Assembly: GCA_035553515.1 (NCBI GenBank)
Contig: DATNDG010000057.1
Location: 10,591-74,590 of the forward strand
Direction: 5' to 3'
Origin: DAHUYF01 sp035553515
Lineage (GTDB): Bacteria > Pseudomonadota > Alphaproteobacteria > ATCC43930 > CGMCC-115725
Length of the DNA: 64,000 nucleotides
Shown here: one piece after another, positions 10,889-19,162 of the stretch
How positions within the stretch are numbered: the first letter of the stretch is position 1
Layout: the number at the start of each line of letters is the position of its first letter
Notes under the pieces: generated by a model
The model's input: only the letters and a program-made list of their open reading frames with translations
Databases searched by the model: none
Told to the model about the DNA's origin: nothing
Position numbers and translations under genes: made by a program

Positions 10889-11553
10889 GCGATGAGCGCG
10901 GGCAGCGCGCTCATCTCCTGAAAGACCAGATCGGCGCCGGCAGCGGCGAGACGCTCGGCATGGCCGGGACGGCAATGGCTGCCGCCCGAGAAGCCGAAGG
11001 CGGTCATACCGGCCGATTTGGCGGCGAGGATGCCGGGCGCGCTGTCCTCGACGACGAGGGCGCGCGCCGGCGCCACGCCAATGCGTCGGGCGGCGTGCAG
11101 AAAGAGGTCGGGCGCGGGCTTGCCGCGCGCCACCTCGGCGCTGCTGAAGACGGCCTCGCCGAACCAGCGCGCCAGGCGACTCCAGTCGAGCTTCCGCCGC
11201 AACAAGGAGGGCGTGCTGCTGGAGGCGACGCAGCGCGGCAGCGCGAGCGCGGCGAGCGTCGCCTCGAGTCCCGGCATGGCGCGGAGATCGCGCTCGAAGA
11301 GCAAAGTCTCCATACGCTGCAACTCGGCGGCAAGCGCTGCCGGCAAGGGCGTCCCGCGCTCGCGCTCGAGTGCGGCATACATGTCCCTGTTGCTCATGCC
11401 GAGGAAGCGCTCGCCCACCTCGTCCGGCGTGATGGCATGGCCGATGGCGACGAGCGCCGCGGCCACGGCACGGCACGCCAGCACCTCGCTGTCGACGAGC
11501 ACACCGTCGCAATCGAAGATGACGAGATCGAAGGGCCTTTCGCCAGCCCTCAC
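10858..11553 (-). CDS. HAD-superfamily phosphatase (phosphoglycolate phosphatase/beta-phosphoglucomutase-like)
   Basis: A 231-residue haloacid dehalogenase hydrolase with motif I FDCDGVLVDSE (nucleophile D14, acid D16), motif II around CVASSSTPSLL, the motif III lysine in GKPAPDLFLHAARR and motif IV in VVEDSAPGILAAKSAG. The helical cap is of the small subclass found in phosphoglucomutase and phosphoglycolate phosphatase-like members. The substrate cannot be told. Start is GTG at 11553. It overlaps the 3-prime end of greA by 31 bases on the opposite strand. Confidence 0.88.
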   Translation of the reverse strand: MRAGERPFDLVIFDCDGVLVDSEVLACRAVAAALVAIGHAITPDEVGERFLGMSNRDMYAALERERGTPLPAALAAELQRMETLLFERDLRAMPGLEATLAALALPRCVASSSTPSLLRRKLDWSRLARWFGEAVFSSAEVARGKPAPDLFLHAARRIGVAPARALVVEDSAPGILAAKSAGMTAFGFSGGSHCRPGHAERLAAAGADLVFQEMSALPALIAQRKATFTTS

Positions 11554-11566
11554 GGCGCGGGCTCTC

Positions 11567-11617
11567 GCGGTTGCAAGAGCAACCGCTGCCGCCCGCCAGC
11601 GACAACGCTTCGCGTTG
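11567..11617 (-). terminator. Paired hairpins between the lrp and HAD genes
   Basis: Two perfect stems lie between the stop of the Lrp gene and the start of the HAD gene. GCGGTTGC/GCAACCGC occupies 11567-11586 with a four-base loop, and CAACGC/GCGTTG occupies 11603-11617. Neither has a T tract on the minus strand, so intrinsic termination is doubtful. They may instead protect RNA ends or attenuate read-through into the HAD gene. Confidence 0.35.
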
Positions 11618-11619
11618 CG

Positions 11620-12105
11620 CTAGTCCTTGGCATCAACGTCGATGGGCACGCCGGGCTCGTATTTCGAGGCGCGGATGGCAAGCGCCGAGCGGACATGCGC
11701 GACATTGGGCGCGGCGGTGAGCTTGGTGGTGAGGAAGCGCTGATAGCTGTCCCAGTCGGTGGCGACGATCTTCAGCAGGAAATCGGTCTCGCCGGCGAGC
11801 ATATGCACCTCGCGCACCTCGGGCCAGGTGAGCGACAGGGTTTCGAAGGCCTTGAGATCGGGCTCGGCCTGGCTCGACAGGCCCACCTGGGCGAAGACGG
11901 TGACGCCGTAGCCCAAAGCCTCGGGATTGACCTCGGCGTGATATCCCCGGATGAAGCCCGCCTCCTCGAGCGCGCGCACGCGCCGGAGGCAAGGCGGTGC
12001 CGAGATGCCGGCGCGCTGCGCCAGCTCGACATTGGTCATGCGGCCATTGTCCTGCAGGTCGCGCAGGATCCGTCGATCGATCTTGTCGAGCTTGATGCGT
12101 CGCAT
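11620..12105 (-). CDS. Lrp/AsnC-family transcriptional regulator
   Basis: A 161-residue regulator. The N-terminal helix-turn-helix (DKIDRRILRDLQDNGRMTNV, then LAQRAGISAPPCLRRVRALE) is the Lrp/AsnC type. It is followed by the RAM ligand-binding domain (VREVHMLAGETDFLLKIVATD). The sequence is close to Lrp itself rather than short AsnC forms. A 15-base palindrome about 80 bases upstream is a likely self-binding site. Targets are unknown. Confidence 0.93.
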   Translation of the reverse strand: MRRIKLDKIDRRILRDLQDNGRMTNVELAQRAGISAPPCLRRVRALEEAGFIRGYHAEVNPEALGYGVTVFAQVGLSSQAEPDLKAFETLSLTWPEVREVHMLAGETDFLLKIVATDWDSYQRFLTTKLTAAPNVAHVRSALAIRASKYEPGVPIDVDAKD

Positions 12106-12180
12106 CCGGATATCTCTGAAATCGGCTGAAACCCGTCGCGCTCGCGCCCCCTTGCGAGGCGCTTTGCCGAGCGCGGCGCC

Positions 12181-12208
12181 ATGGTATTACAAGGTAATAT
12201 TATTGCAA
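12181..12208 (-). promoter_or_regulatory. Promoter and palindromic operator of the lrp-like gene
   Basis: On the minus strand TTGCAA (12208-12203) and TACCAT (12186-12181) are 16 bases apart. Between and touching them is a 15-base palindrome at 12185-12199: TATTAC, spacer AAG, GTAATA. Its length, symmetry and AT-rich centre match Lrp/AsnC-type sites, so autoregulation is likely. It also lies about 100 bases upstream of the divergent ELM1-family gene. Confidence 0.55.
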
Positions 12209-12299
12209 GGCAAGCGGGTGCCTGCGGCAGCGCCGCGCTTGCAACCCTGGTAAGCGGCGGCTAACACGCGGCTCGGGCATGCGATCAGGTGACAGAGGC

Positions 12300-13268
12300 A
12301 TGGCGGCACCGAGCGTCTGGGCGGTGCATGACGGCAAGATCGGCATGGCCAATCAGGTGATCGGGCTGGCCGAGGCGCTGGGCTTTCCCTTCGTCGAGAA
12401 GCGGCTTGCCGTGCGCGCGCCGTGGCGGCACCTGACGCCGCATCTCTGGGTGCAGCCGCTGGCGGCGCTGGGCCCGGAGGGCGACCAGCTGACGCCGCCC
12501 TGGCCGGACGTGCTGGTCGCCTGCGGCCGCACCGTCATCGCCCCGTCGCTCGCCGCCAAGCGCGCCAGCGGCAACCGCATCTTCTGGGTGCAGGTACAGG
12601 ATCCGCGCTTTGCGCGCCGCGACGTCGATCTGATGGTGGTGCCGGCGCATGATCCGGCGCAAGGCGCCAATGTGCTGCGCACGCTGGGCGCGGTTCATCG
12701 CGTCACCGAGGCGAAGCTCGCGGCAGGCGCGCGCGGGCTCGAGCCGAGGCTTGCGCATCTGCCAAGGCCGCTGGTGGCGGTGCTGATCGGCGGCAACAAC
12801 CGCGTCTATCGGCTGGGTGAGGCGCGCTTCGTGGCACTCGCCGACGAGCTCGCCGCGCTGGCACGCGCCGGTTACGGCATCGCCGTGACGCCCTCGCGGC
12901 GCACCGGCGCCGAGAACGAGCGGTTGCTGCGCGAGCGGCTCGCCGGGCCCAACGCCTATGTGTGGGACGGCAGCGGCGACAATCCCTATTTCGGCTTGCT
13001 CGGCCTCGCCGACGTCGTGCTGGTGACCGGCGATTCCGTCTCGATGGTGAGCGAGGCGGCGGCGACCGGCAAGCCGGTCTACATCATCCATCCCGATGGC
13101 GGCTCGGAGAAGTTCGCGCGCTTCCACCAGGCGATGCGCGAGGCCGGCATCACCCGCCCCTTCACCGGCACGATCGAGAGCTGGCGCTACGTGCCGCCGG
13201 ACGATACCGGCCGCGCTGCCGCCGAGATTCGCCGGCGCCTCGCGCTGCGCCGCGCCGAGGTCGCCTGA
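12300..13268 (+). CDS. ELM1-family (DUF1022) protein
   Basis: A 322-residue protein of the ELM1 family, named after a plant mitochondrial fission protein but widespread and unexplained in alphaproteobacteria. Family marks include WAVHDGKIGMANQVIGLAEA near the N-terminus, IFWVQVQDPR, a glycine-rich LIGGNNRVYRL, and the C-terminal VTGDSVSMVSEAAATGKPVY followed by a HPDGG element. The fold resembles GT-B glycosyltransferases, so a sugar transfer role is plausible but unproven. ATG 12300 has AGAGG upstream; ATG 12279 is an alternative. One base separates it from the PAP2 gene, pointing to a joint function. Confidence 0.85.
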   Translation: MAAPSVWAVHDGKIGMANQVIGLAEALGFPFVEKRLAVRAPWRHLTPHLWVQPLAALGPEGDQLTPPWPDVLVACGRTVIAPSLAAKRASGNRIFWVQVQDPRFARRDVDLMVVPAHDPAQGANVLRTLGAVHRVTEAKLAAGARGLEPRLAHLPRPLVAVLIGGNNRVYRLGEARFVALADELAALARAGYGIAVTPSRRTGAENERLLRERLAGPNAYVWDGSGDNPYFGLLGLADVVLVTGDSVSMVSEAAATGKPVYIIHPDGGSEKFARFHQAMREAGITRPFTGTIESWRYVPPDDTGRAAAEIRRRLALRRAEVA

Positions 13269-13269
13269 C

Positions 13270-14619
13270 ATGAGTCGGGCGGTCGCCCTCTATGTCGCGG
13301 CGCTGGTGCTGGCGACGGTGCTCTTCCTCATCTTCCCCGCCATCGATCTCTGGACGGCGGGACTCTTCTACCACCCCGGCAGCGGCTTCTTCCTGTCGCA
13401 GTGGCTGCCGGTGCGCGCGATCTACTTCGGCGTCCCCTACCTCACCGACGCCATCGTCGCCGGCGTCCCGGCGGTCTATCTCGTTTCGCTGCTGCGCGGT
13501 CGGCCGCTCTGGCGCATCGACGGGCGCGCCGCCGCCTTCCTGCTGCTGGCACTGGCACTGGGGCCGGGACTGGTGGTGAACACCGTGCTGAAGGATCACT
13601 GGGGCCGGGCCCGGCCGGCGCAGGTGACGGAATTCGGCGGCAAGGCGGAGTTCACGCCGGCGCCGCTGCCGGCGGAGCAATGCGGGCATAACTGCTCGTT
13701 CCCGGCCGGGCATCCGGCGATGGGCTTCTATCTCATCTCCTTCGCCCTGCTCATTCCCGAGCGCCGGCGCCGCCACGCCGCGGAAGCGGGCGCGGTGGCG
13801 CTGGGCGCGGTCTTTGGATTGGCGCGCATGGCGCAAGGCGGGCATTTCCTCTCCGATGTCGTGTTCTCGGGCTTCATCGTCGGCGGGCTCTGCTGGCTGT
13901 TGCACCGGCTCATCGTCGCCGATGACCGCTTCCTCCGCCGCTTGGGCGCGCTCGCACCGCCGCGCTGGATGGCGCTGCCGGCATTGCTGCTGCTCGCAGC
14001 GCTACTGCTGTCGATCGCCTTCATCGACCGGCCGGTCGCCTGGTACTTTCATGGGAGCGATCCCGAGCTCCGCGCGACCTTCACGTTCATCACCCAGTTC
14101 GGGCTGGGCAAGGGCTATCTCATCGTCAGCGCCGGGCTCTTCCTCGCGTTCCGCGCCGCAGCGGCGGCGTCATCGAGCGAGCGGCTGGCGGCGAGCCTCG
14201 CGCATAACGCCCATTGCGCGCTCTATATCTTCTGCGCAGTGGCCGGTTCCGGCCTCGTCGCCGACATCCTGAAGCTGATCTTCGGCCGCGCCCGGCCGAA
14301 GCTGCTTTTCGCCAACGGCTTCTACGGCTTCACCTGGGGCGCGGGACAGGCGGATTACTGGTCCTTCCCCTCGGGCCACGCCACCACCATGGGCGCGCTG
14401 GTGGTGGCGCTTTACCTCCTCTGGCCGCGCGGGCTGCCGCTTTACCTCGCGGCCGCGCTGCTGGTGATGGCGAGCCGCATCATCATCAACGCGCATTATC
14501 CGAGCGACGTGCTGGCGGGCGCCGCGCTGGGCGGCGCCGTCGCCTGGGCGATCGGCCAGGGCTTCGCGCGCGCCGGGCTGGCCCCGGCCGCTCAACCCTT
14601 AGCCACCTTGGAGCGATAG
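13270..14619 (+). CDS. Fused double PAP2-family membrane phosphatase
   Basis: A 449-residue membrane protein carrying two complete PAP2 (type 2 phosphatidic acid phosphatase) units in tandem. Unit one has K108-x6-R115-P116, PAGH at 145-148 and R186-x5-H192-x3-D196. Unit two has K335-x6-R342-P343, PSGH at 367-370 and R403-x5-H409-x3-D413. All catalytic residues are present in both, except that the first has PAGH for PSGH. Single PAP2 proteins are usually near 200-250 residues. The family removes phosphate from lipids such as phosphatidate, undecaprenyl diphosphate or lipid A. It starts one base after the ELM1-family gene and converges with the GT39 gene, overlapping it by 28 bases. Confidence 0.9.
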   Translation: MSRAVALYVAALVLATVLFLIFPAIDLWTAGLFYHPGSGFFLSQWLPVRAIYFGVPYLTDAIVAGVPAVYLVSLLRGRPLWRIDGRAAAFLLLALALGPGLVVNTVLKDHWGRARPAQVTEFGGKAEFTPAPLPAEQCGHNCSFPAGHPAMGFYLISFALLIPERRRRHAAEAGAVALGAVFGLARMAQGGHFLSDVVFSGFIVGGLCWLLHRLIVADDRFLRRLGALAPPRWMALPALLLLAALLLSIAFIDRPVAWYFHGSDPELRATFTFITQFGLGKGYLIVSAGLFLAFRAAAAASSSERLAASLAHNAHCALYIFCAVAGSGLVADILKLIFGRARPKLLFANGFYGFTWGAGQADYWSFPSGHATTMGALVVALYLLWPRGLPLYLAAALLVMASRIIINAHYPSDVLAGAALGGAVAWAIGQGFARAGLAPAAQPLATLER

Positions 14620-16163
14620 CCCTCGAATCCGCGCAGCCAGTAGATCCGGTAGGTGCGGAAGGTCTTGGGGCCGAGCCGGATCAGGATTTCCTGCACCGTG
14701 GGATCGACGCTCTTGAAGCGCGCGAGGATGCGCTGCACATCATCGCCCGTGCGCGCCACCAGCATGAAGTCGTCGCCGACATAGCGTTGCGGCTCGGCGG
14801 TGAGGTCGAAGCCGTCATGGACGCCGCCATCACCGTTCCATTTGAGCGCGTCGAAGGGATGCGGCCGCACGTAATAGATGAGCGCCGCCATCACCTCGCG
14901 GTCGTCCGCCATGAGATGCGTGCCCGGATGGTGCAGCAGGAGATCGCCGACGCTTTGGCCGAGCGGCCGCCAGCCGCGCAGCCGATGCAGCAGATCGTAG
15001 CGCACCGGCAGCTCGGCGCCGAAGGCCGGCAGCACGTCATGCGCGCCAAAGGCGACGAGGGCGCTTACCACATCAAGCGCCACCGCGGCGATGATCACCC
15101 CCCGGCGTCCGCGTGCGAGCAGCCAAGCGACGACCAGCACGGTGGCCGAGACGAAGGTCGGGGCCGACCAGTTCGCCTGAGCGCGCGAGAGGAAGCTCAC
15201 CACCAGCATCATCGCCAAGGTCGGCAGGGCGAAGCAGGCGAGGAGCGCGGCGCGGCGCTCTTTGAGGCTGCGCGGCGCCAGCAGCACCAGGGCGAGCAGA
15301 CTGGCGAAGAGGATCGGTCCGAATACGCCGAATTGCGAGCCAAGGAATTCGAAGAACATTTTCGGATGGAAGAGCGGTCCGCCGAGATCGGCGTTGTCGC
15401 GCGTGTGCAGATAGCTGACGAAGCCGTTCGACGCGTTCCAGGCGAAATTGGGCGCATAAACCAGCAGCGCCAGCAGCACCGCGCCGAAGAAGCGCTTCAG
15501 ATGCCGGCGCTCGTCACGGAAGAGCAGCAGGAAGAGCAGCGCCGAGAGCAGCCAATAGGCCATGGCGTATTTGCTCAGGAGGCCGAAGCCGGCGGCGATG
15601 CCGACCATGAGCCACCAGCGCTCGCCGCCGGGCTCGCGCGCGCGCAGGAACGCATAGAGCGCTACCGCCCAGCAGAAGAGGAGCGGCGCGTCGGTCGAGA
15701 TGATCACCGCCGAAGCCGAAACTCCCGGCAGGGTCACATAGGCCACCGCCGACCAGAAGGCCACGCGCGAATCATAGAGGCGGAGCGCGACCTGATAGAG
15801 CACCAGCGCGGTGCCAAAATGGAGCAGCGGGGCAGCCAAGCGGATCGCCGCCTCGCTGTCACCAAAGGCGGCGGTGGTGAGCGCGATGAGCCAGGCGACC
15901 ACCGGCGGCTTCGAGTAGTAGCCGAAGGCCGGGTGCAGCGACCACAGCCAGTATTGCGCCTCGTCGGGGTAGAGATCGGCGCGGCCGAGCCCGAGCCAGA
16001 CCAAGCGCAGCAGGGTCACGGCGAAGACTATCCATAGCGCCCAGCTCCAGGAGCGCTCGTCCTGCGCCGCCTGCTGCCGCGTCAAACCGCCGCCGATCAC
16101 CATGGCGGCGGAGCCTAGCGGCACGGCCGGTACTGCGCCACCCTGGCGCCGCAGTTTTCGCAT
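14592..16163 (-). CDS. GT39/ArnT-like membrane glycosyltransferase
   Basis: A 523-residue integral membrane protein of the PMT_2 group. The first periplasmic loop carries the catalytic acidic pair in LGRADLYPDEAQYWLWSLHP, followed by YYSKPPVVAWLIALTTAAFG, as in ArnT-like enzymes. Many helices follow, then a soluble C-terminal part. These enzymes use polyprenyl-phosphate sugars to decorate lipid A, other lipids or proteins. ATG 16163 gives the longest product; ATG 16103 is a close alternative because the first 20 residues look unstructured. It converges on the double PAP2 gene. Confidence 0.85.
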   Translation of the reverse strand: MRKLRRQGGAVPAVPLGSAAMVIGGGLTRQQAAQDERSWSWALWIVFAVTLLRLVWLGLGRADLYPDEAQYWLWSLHPAFGYYSKPPVVAWLIALTTAAFGDSEAAIRLAAPLLHFGTALVLYQVALRLYDSRVAFWSAVAYVTLPGVSASAVIISTDAPLLFCWAVALYAFLRAREPGGERWWLMVGIAAGFGLLSKYAMAYWLLSALLFLLLFRDERRHLKRFFGAVLLALLVYAPNFAWNASNGFVSYLHTRDNADLGGPLFHPKMFFEFLGSQFGVFGPILFASLLALVLLAPRSLKERRAALLACFALPTLAMMLVVSFLSRAQANWSAPTFVSATVLVVAWLLARGRRGVIIAAVALDVVSALVAFGAHDVLPAFGAELPVRYDLLHRLRGWRPLGQSVGDLLLHHPGTHLMADDREVMAALIYYVRPHPFDALKWNGDGGVHDGFDLTAEPQRYVGDDFMLVARTGDDVQRILARFKSVDPTVQEILIRLGPKTFRTYRIYWLRGFEGYRSKVAKG

Positions 16164-16260
16164 GGACGGACGTCTTCCGCGCCCGCCGGCATGATCCCTA
16201 GCATTCGCCGCCCCTGCTTGCTAAGTCATTCCGGGGGCGGGAAGCGGCAGGCACCCGGTA

Positions 16261-18165
16261 ATGCAACTCAGGATCGAGACCTTCAGCAATAAGAGCGGCG
16301 GCAACGCCTTCTTCAAGGCGGTGACCCACCCGCTGGCGGCACGCGCGATGAAGGATCTGCTCGCCCGACTCGGCCGCGGCAGGGTGGCGATCTACGATCC
16401 CGAAGGTTGCGCCAATGGTCTCTCCGACCTCTACGACCTCGCCGGCCTCGACATCGCCGGCTGTTATGTGCAGGACGTGACCGCGATCGGCCAGCCGGTG
16501 CTCGGCCGCGCGGCGCAGCCGGTGACCGAGATCGGCCAATCGGGCGCGAGCCTCGTCTTCATCGCCGCCTTCGATGCGGGCCGCGTGCTCGACCATATCC
16601 GCCATCTGCTGCCGCGGGACGCCGAGGCGGTGAGCCTCGACGCGATCCGCCTGCCAGGGCCGCTGCTGTCCAATCCGCGCCGCTACCTTGACTCGCTCAA
16701 CTTCGCCACGAATTTCGTCTTCTTCCGCGAGCAGGGCGGGCTTTCGACCCGACTCGTCACCGCGAATTACTGGGCGGGATATGGCGCCGCGGCGGTGAAG
16801 CTCTGGCTGTTGCTCTTCGGAGAGCGCGGCGAGGTTCTCGCCGAATGGAGCGAGGACGTGGCATCGGGCGCCGGCTCCATCGTGCTCGACAGTCGCGAGA
16901 TCCGCCGCCGCTTCGACCTGCCCGAATTCACCGGTCAGCTCTTCCTCCATGTGGTCGGCGCGGTCGGCCATGACGTGGTGAAATACGCGCTCGATACCTA
17001 TGGCGCGGGCGCGGAGGCTTGCCTTTCCTGCACGCATGACGCCAATTCCTGGCCGGCGGATTTCTACGCCGGCCTGCCCGCGCCGGCGGCGGGCGAGCGC
17101 GTCGTCCTGTGGCTCCAGAACAGCCAGCCCTGCGCCGTGCCCTCGAACGCCATCAGCCTCAACCTGATGGGCGACGGCACGGTGAAAAAGCTCGCCGCCG
17201 CAATCCCGCCCTTTGCCAGCTACGCGCTCGACGTGGCCGAGCTGCTGCCCGGCGCGCGCTGGCCGCAGCAGCTCGAGCTCAGCGCCGGCAAATATGTGGT
17301 GCGGCCGCGCTACGAGGTAATCGGCAAAGGCCGCCGGCGCATCGCCCATGTCAATGTCGAGCGCAGTGACCTGAAGCCCGATCCGCGCATCGCCGAACTC
17401 GGCAACATGCTGGGCAAGGGCTACCTGCTGCCGGCGCCAGTGCTGCCGCGCCGCCAGTGGCGCTCGCTGGCGCTGCCGACGCCGATGGCGACGACGCAGC
17501 GCGAGCTGCCGATCTCGCTCGTCGTCTATGACGGCTCCGGCCGCGAGGCGGCACGCCGCCGCTTCGGCCGCTTGAAACGCAGCGACAGCGTCGCGGCCGA
17601 ACTCGACGAGGTGATCAACGGCGCCGAGCTCGCCGCGGGATACGGCCATCTGGAGCTGGTCTACGATTTCGCCGAAGGCGGCGAAGCGGATGGCTGGTTG
17701 CACGGCCTCTTCCGCTACGAGGACCGGCACAGCGGCCATGCGGCCGAGACGAGCTTCGGCGCGCATGTCTTCAACACGGTGCTCACCTACAAGGGCGAGC
17801 CGCAATCCTATGCCGGGCGCGCGCCGGGCCTCTCGACCAGGCTCTTCCTGCGCCTCGGCGAGACACCGCACGACACGCTCTGCCATCTGATCTACCCGGC
17901 CTCGACCCCCTGGCACGGCGAGAGCGCGACCGATCTCGTGCTGCACGACCGCAGCGGCGGCGAGGTCGCGCGCCAGCGCGTCAGCATCCCCTGCTCGGGC
18001 TCGCTCTTCTGGCGCTATCACGAGATGTTCGACGAGAGCGCCCGCGCCAAAGCCGGCAGCGGTGCCTATGTGATCATCCGCGACGTCACCTGCCGGCTCT
18101 TCGGCTATCATGGGCTGCTCGCCCGCGACGGCGCCTTCAGCCTCGACCATATGTTCGGCTTCTGA
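16261..18165 (+). CDS. Conserved hypothetical protein, 634 residues
   Basis: I do not recognise a named domain. The protein looks soluble, with no signal peptide or membrane helix. It has a beta-rich composition with repeated patterns such as FATNFVFFREQGGLSTRLVT, GAHVFNTVLTYKGEPQSYAG and a late TPWHGESATDLVLHDRSGGE, suggesting repeated jelly-roll or sandwich-like modules. Codon use and composition match the neighbours, so it is probably a real lineage gene. It is divergent from the GT39 gene and followed 20 bases later by trxB. An envelope or surface role is only a guess from context. Confidence 0.75.
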   Translation: MQLRIETFSNKSGGNAFFKAVTHPLAARAMKDLLARLGRGRVAIYDPEGCANGLSDLYDLAGLDIAGCYVQDVTAIGQPVLGRAAQPVTEIGQSGASLVFIAAFDAGRVLDHIRHLLPRDAEAVSLDAIRLPGPLLSNPRRYLDSLNFATNFVFFREQGGLSTRLVTANYWAGYGAAAVKLWLLLFGERGEVLAEWSEDVASGAGSIVLDSREIRRRFDLPEFTGQLFLHVVGAVGHDVVKYALDTYGAGAEACLSCTHDANSWPADFYAGLPAPAAGERVVLWLQNSQPCAVPSNAISLNLMGDGTVKKLAAAIPPFASYALDVAELLPGARWPQQLELSAGKYVVRPRYEVIGKGRRRIAHVNVERSDLKPDPRIAELGNMLGKGYLLPAPVLPRRQWRSLALPTPMATTQRELPISLVVYDGSGREAARRRFGRLKRSDSVAAELDEVINGAELAAGYGHLELVYDFAEGGEADGWLHGLFRYEDRHSGHAAETSFGAHVFNTVLTYKGEPQSYAGRAPGLSTRLFLRLGETPHDTLCHLIYPASTPWHGESATDLVLHDRSGGEVARQRVSIPCSGSLFWRYHEMFDESARAKAGSGAYVIIRDVTCRLFGYHGLLARDGAFSLDHMFGF

Positions 18166-18185
18166 CCGACCGGAACCTTCATCCT

Positions 18186-19157
18186 ATGACCCAGCGCCAT
18201 CACACCAAATTCCTGACCATCGGCTCGGGGCCGGCCGGCTACACCGCGGCGATCTATGCCGCCCGCGCCAATCTGCAGCCGATCCTGGTGCAGGGGCTGC
18301 AGCCCGGCGGCCAGCTCACCATCACCACCGATGTCGAGAACTATCCCGGCTTCGCCGACATCATCCAGGGGCCCTGGCTCATGGAGCAGATGCAGAAGCA
18401 GGCCGAGCATGTCGGGACCCGGGTGATCACGGACATGATCGTCAAGGCCGATCTCAGTCAGCGCCCCTTCACCTGCGTCGGCGACAGCGGCGACATCTAT
18501 GTCGGCGAGACGCTCGCCATCTGCACCGGTGCGCAGGCGCGCTGGCTCGGCCTTTCCGGCGAGGAGACCTTCCGCGGCGCCGGCGTCTCGGCCTGCGCCA
18601 CCTGCGACGGCTTCTTCTTCCGCGGCAAGGAAGTGGTGGTGGTGGGCGGCGGCAACACCGCCGTCGAGGAGGCGCTCTACCTCACCAACCACGCCACCAA
18701 GGTGACGCTCATCCATCGCCGCGATCAGCTGCGCGCCGAGAAGATTTTGCAGACGCGGCTCTTTGCCAATCCCAAGATCCGCGTCGTCTGGGACAGCATC
18801 GTCGAGGAGATCCTCGGCGAGGCGGCGCCGCCCAAGGTCACCGGCGTGCGCATCGCCGATACCCGCACCGGCGAGCGCTCGGTCATCCCCTGCGACGGCT
18901 TCTTCGTCGCCATCGGCCACACGCCGGTCACCGAGCTCTTCCGCGGTCAGCTCGCGCTCGATGCCGAGGGCTACCTCATCACCCGGCCCGATTCGACCGC
19001 GACCGATATCCCCGGTGTCTTCGCCGCCGGCGATGTCAGGGACAAGGTCTTCCGCCAGGCGGTGACCGCCGCCGGCATGGGCTGCATGGCCGCGCTCGAA
19101 GCGGAGAAATTCCTCGCCGCGGAAGAAGCGGCCGCATCGCTCCGGGCGGCGGAGTAG
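18186..19157 (+). CDS. trxB: Thioredoxin-disulfide reductase
   Basis: A 323-residue flavoprotein with FAD-binding GSGPAGYTAAIYAARANLQP near the N-terminus, the redox motif C137-A-T-C140 (SACATCDGFFFRGK), the NADPH-binding GGGNTAVEEALYLTNHA and the C-terminal FAD motif GVFAAGDVRDKVFRQAVTAA. It passes electrons from NADPH to thioredoxin. Length and motifs are typical. A LysR-family gene follows in the same direction after 5 bases. Confidence 0.96.
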   Translation: MTQRHHTKFLTIGSGPAGYTAAIYAARANLQPILVQGLQPGGQLTITTDVENYPGFADIIQGPWLMEQMQKQAEHVGTRVITDMIVKADLSQRPFTCVGDSGDIYVGETLAICTGAQARWLGLSGEETFRGAGVSACATCDGFFFRGKEVVVVGGGNTAVEEALYLTNHATKVTLIHRRDQLRAEKILQTRLFANPKIRVVWDSIVEEILGEAAPPKVTGVRIADTRTGERSVIPCDGFFVAIGHTPVTELFRGQLALDAEGYLITRPDSTATDIPGVFAAGDVRDKVFRQAVTAAGMGCMAALEAEKFLAAEEAAASLRAAE

Positions 19158-19162
19158 CGGCC

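Noticed and set aside
16198..18150. A 650-codon open frame on the minus strand opposite the 634-residue protein
   Set aside because: The plus-strand frame has better composition, a sensible start and ordinary amino-acid balance; the minus frame reads like a shadow, rich in Arg, Ala, Glu and His.
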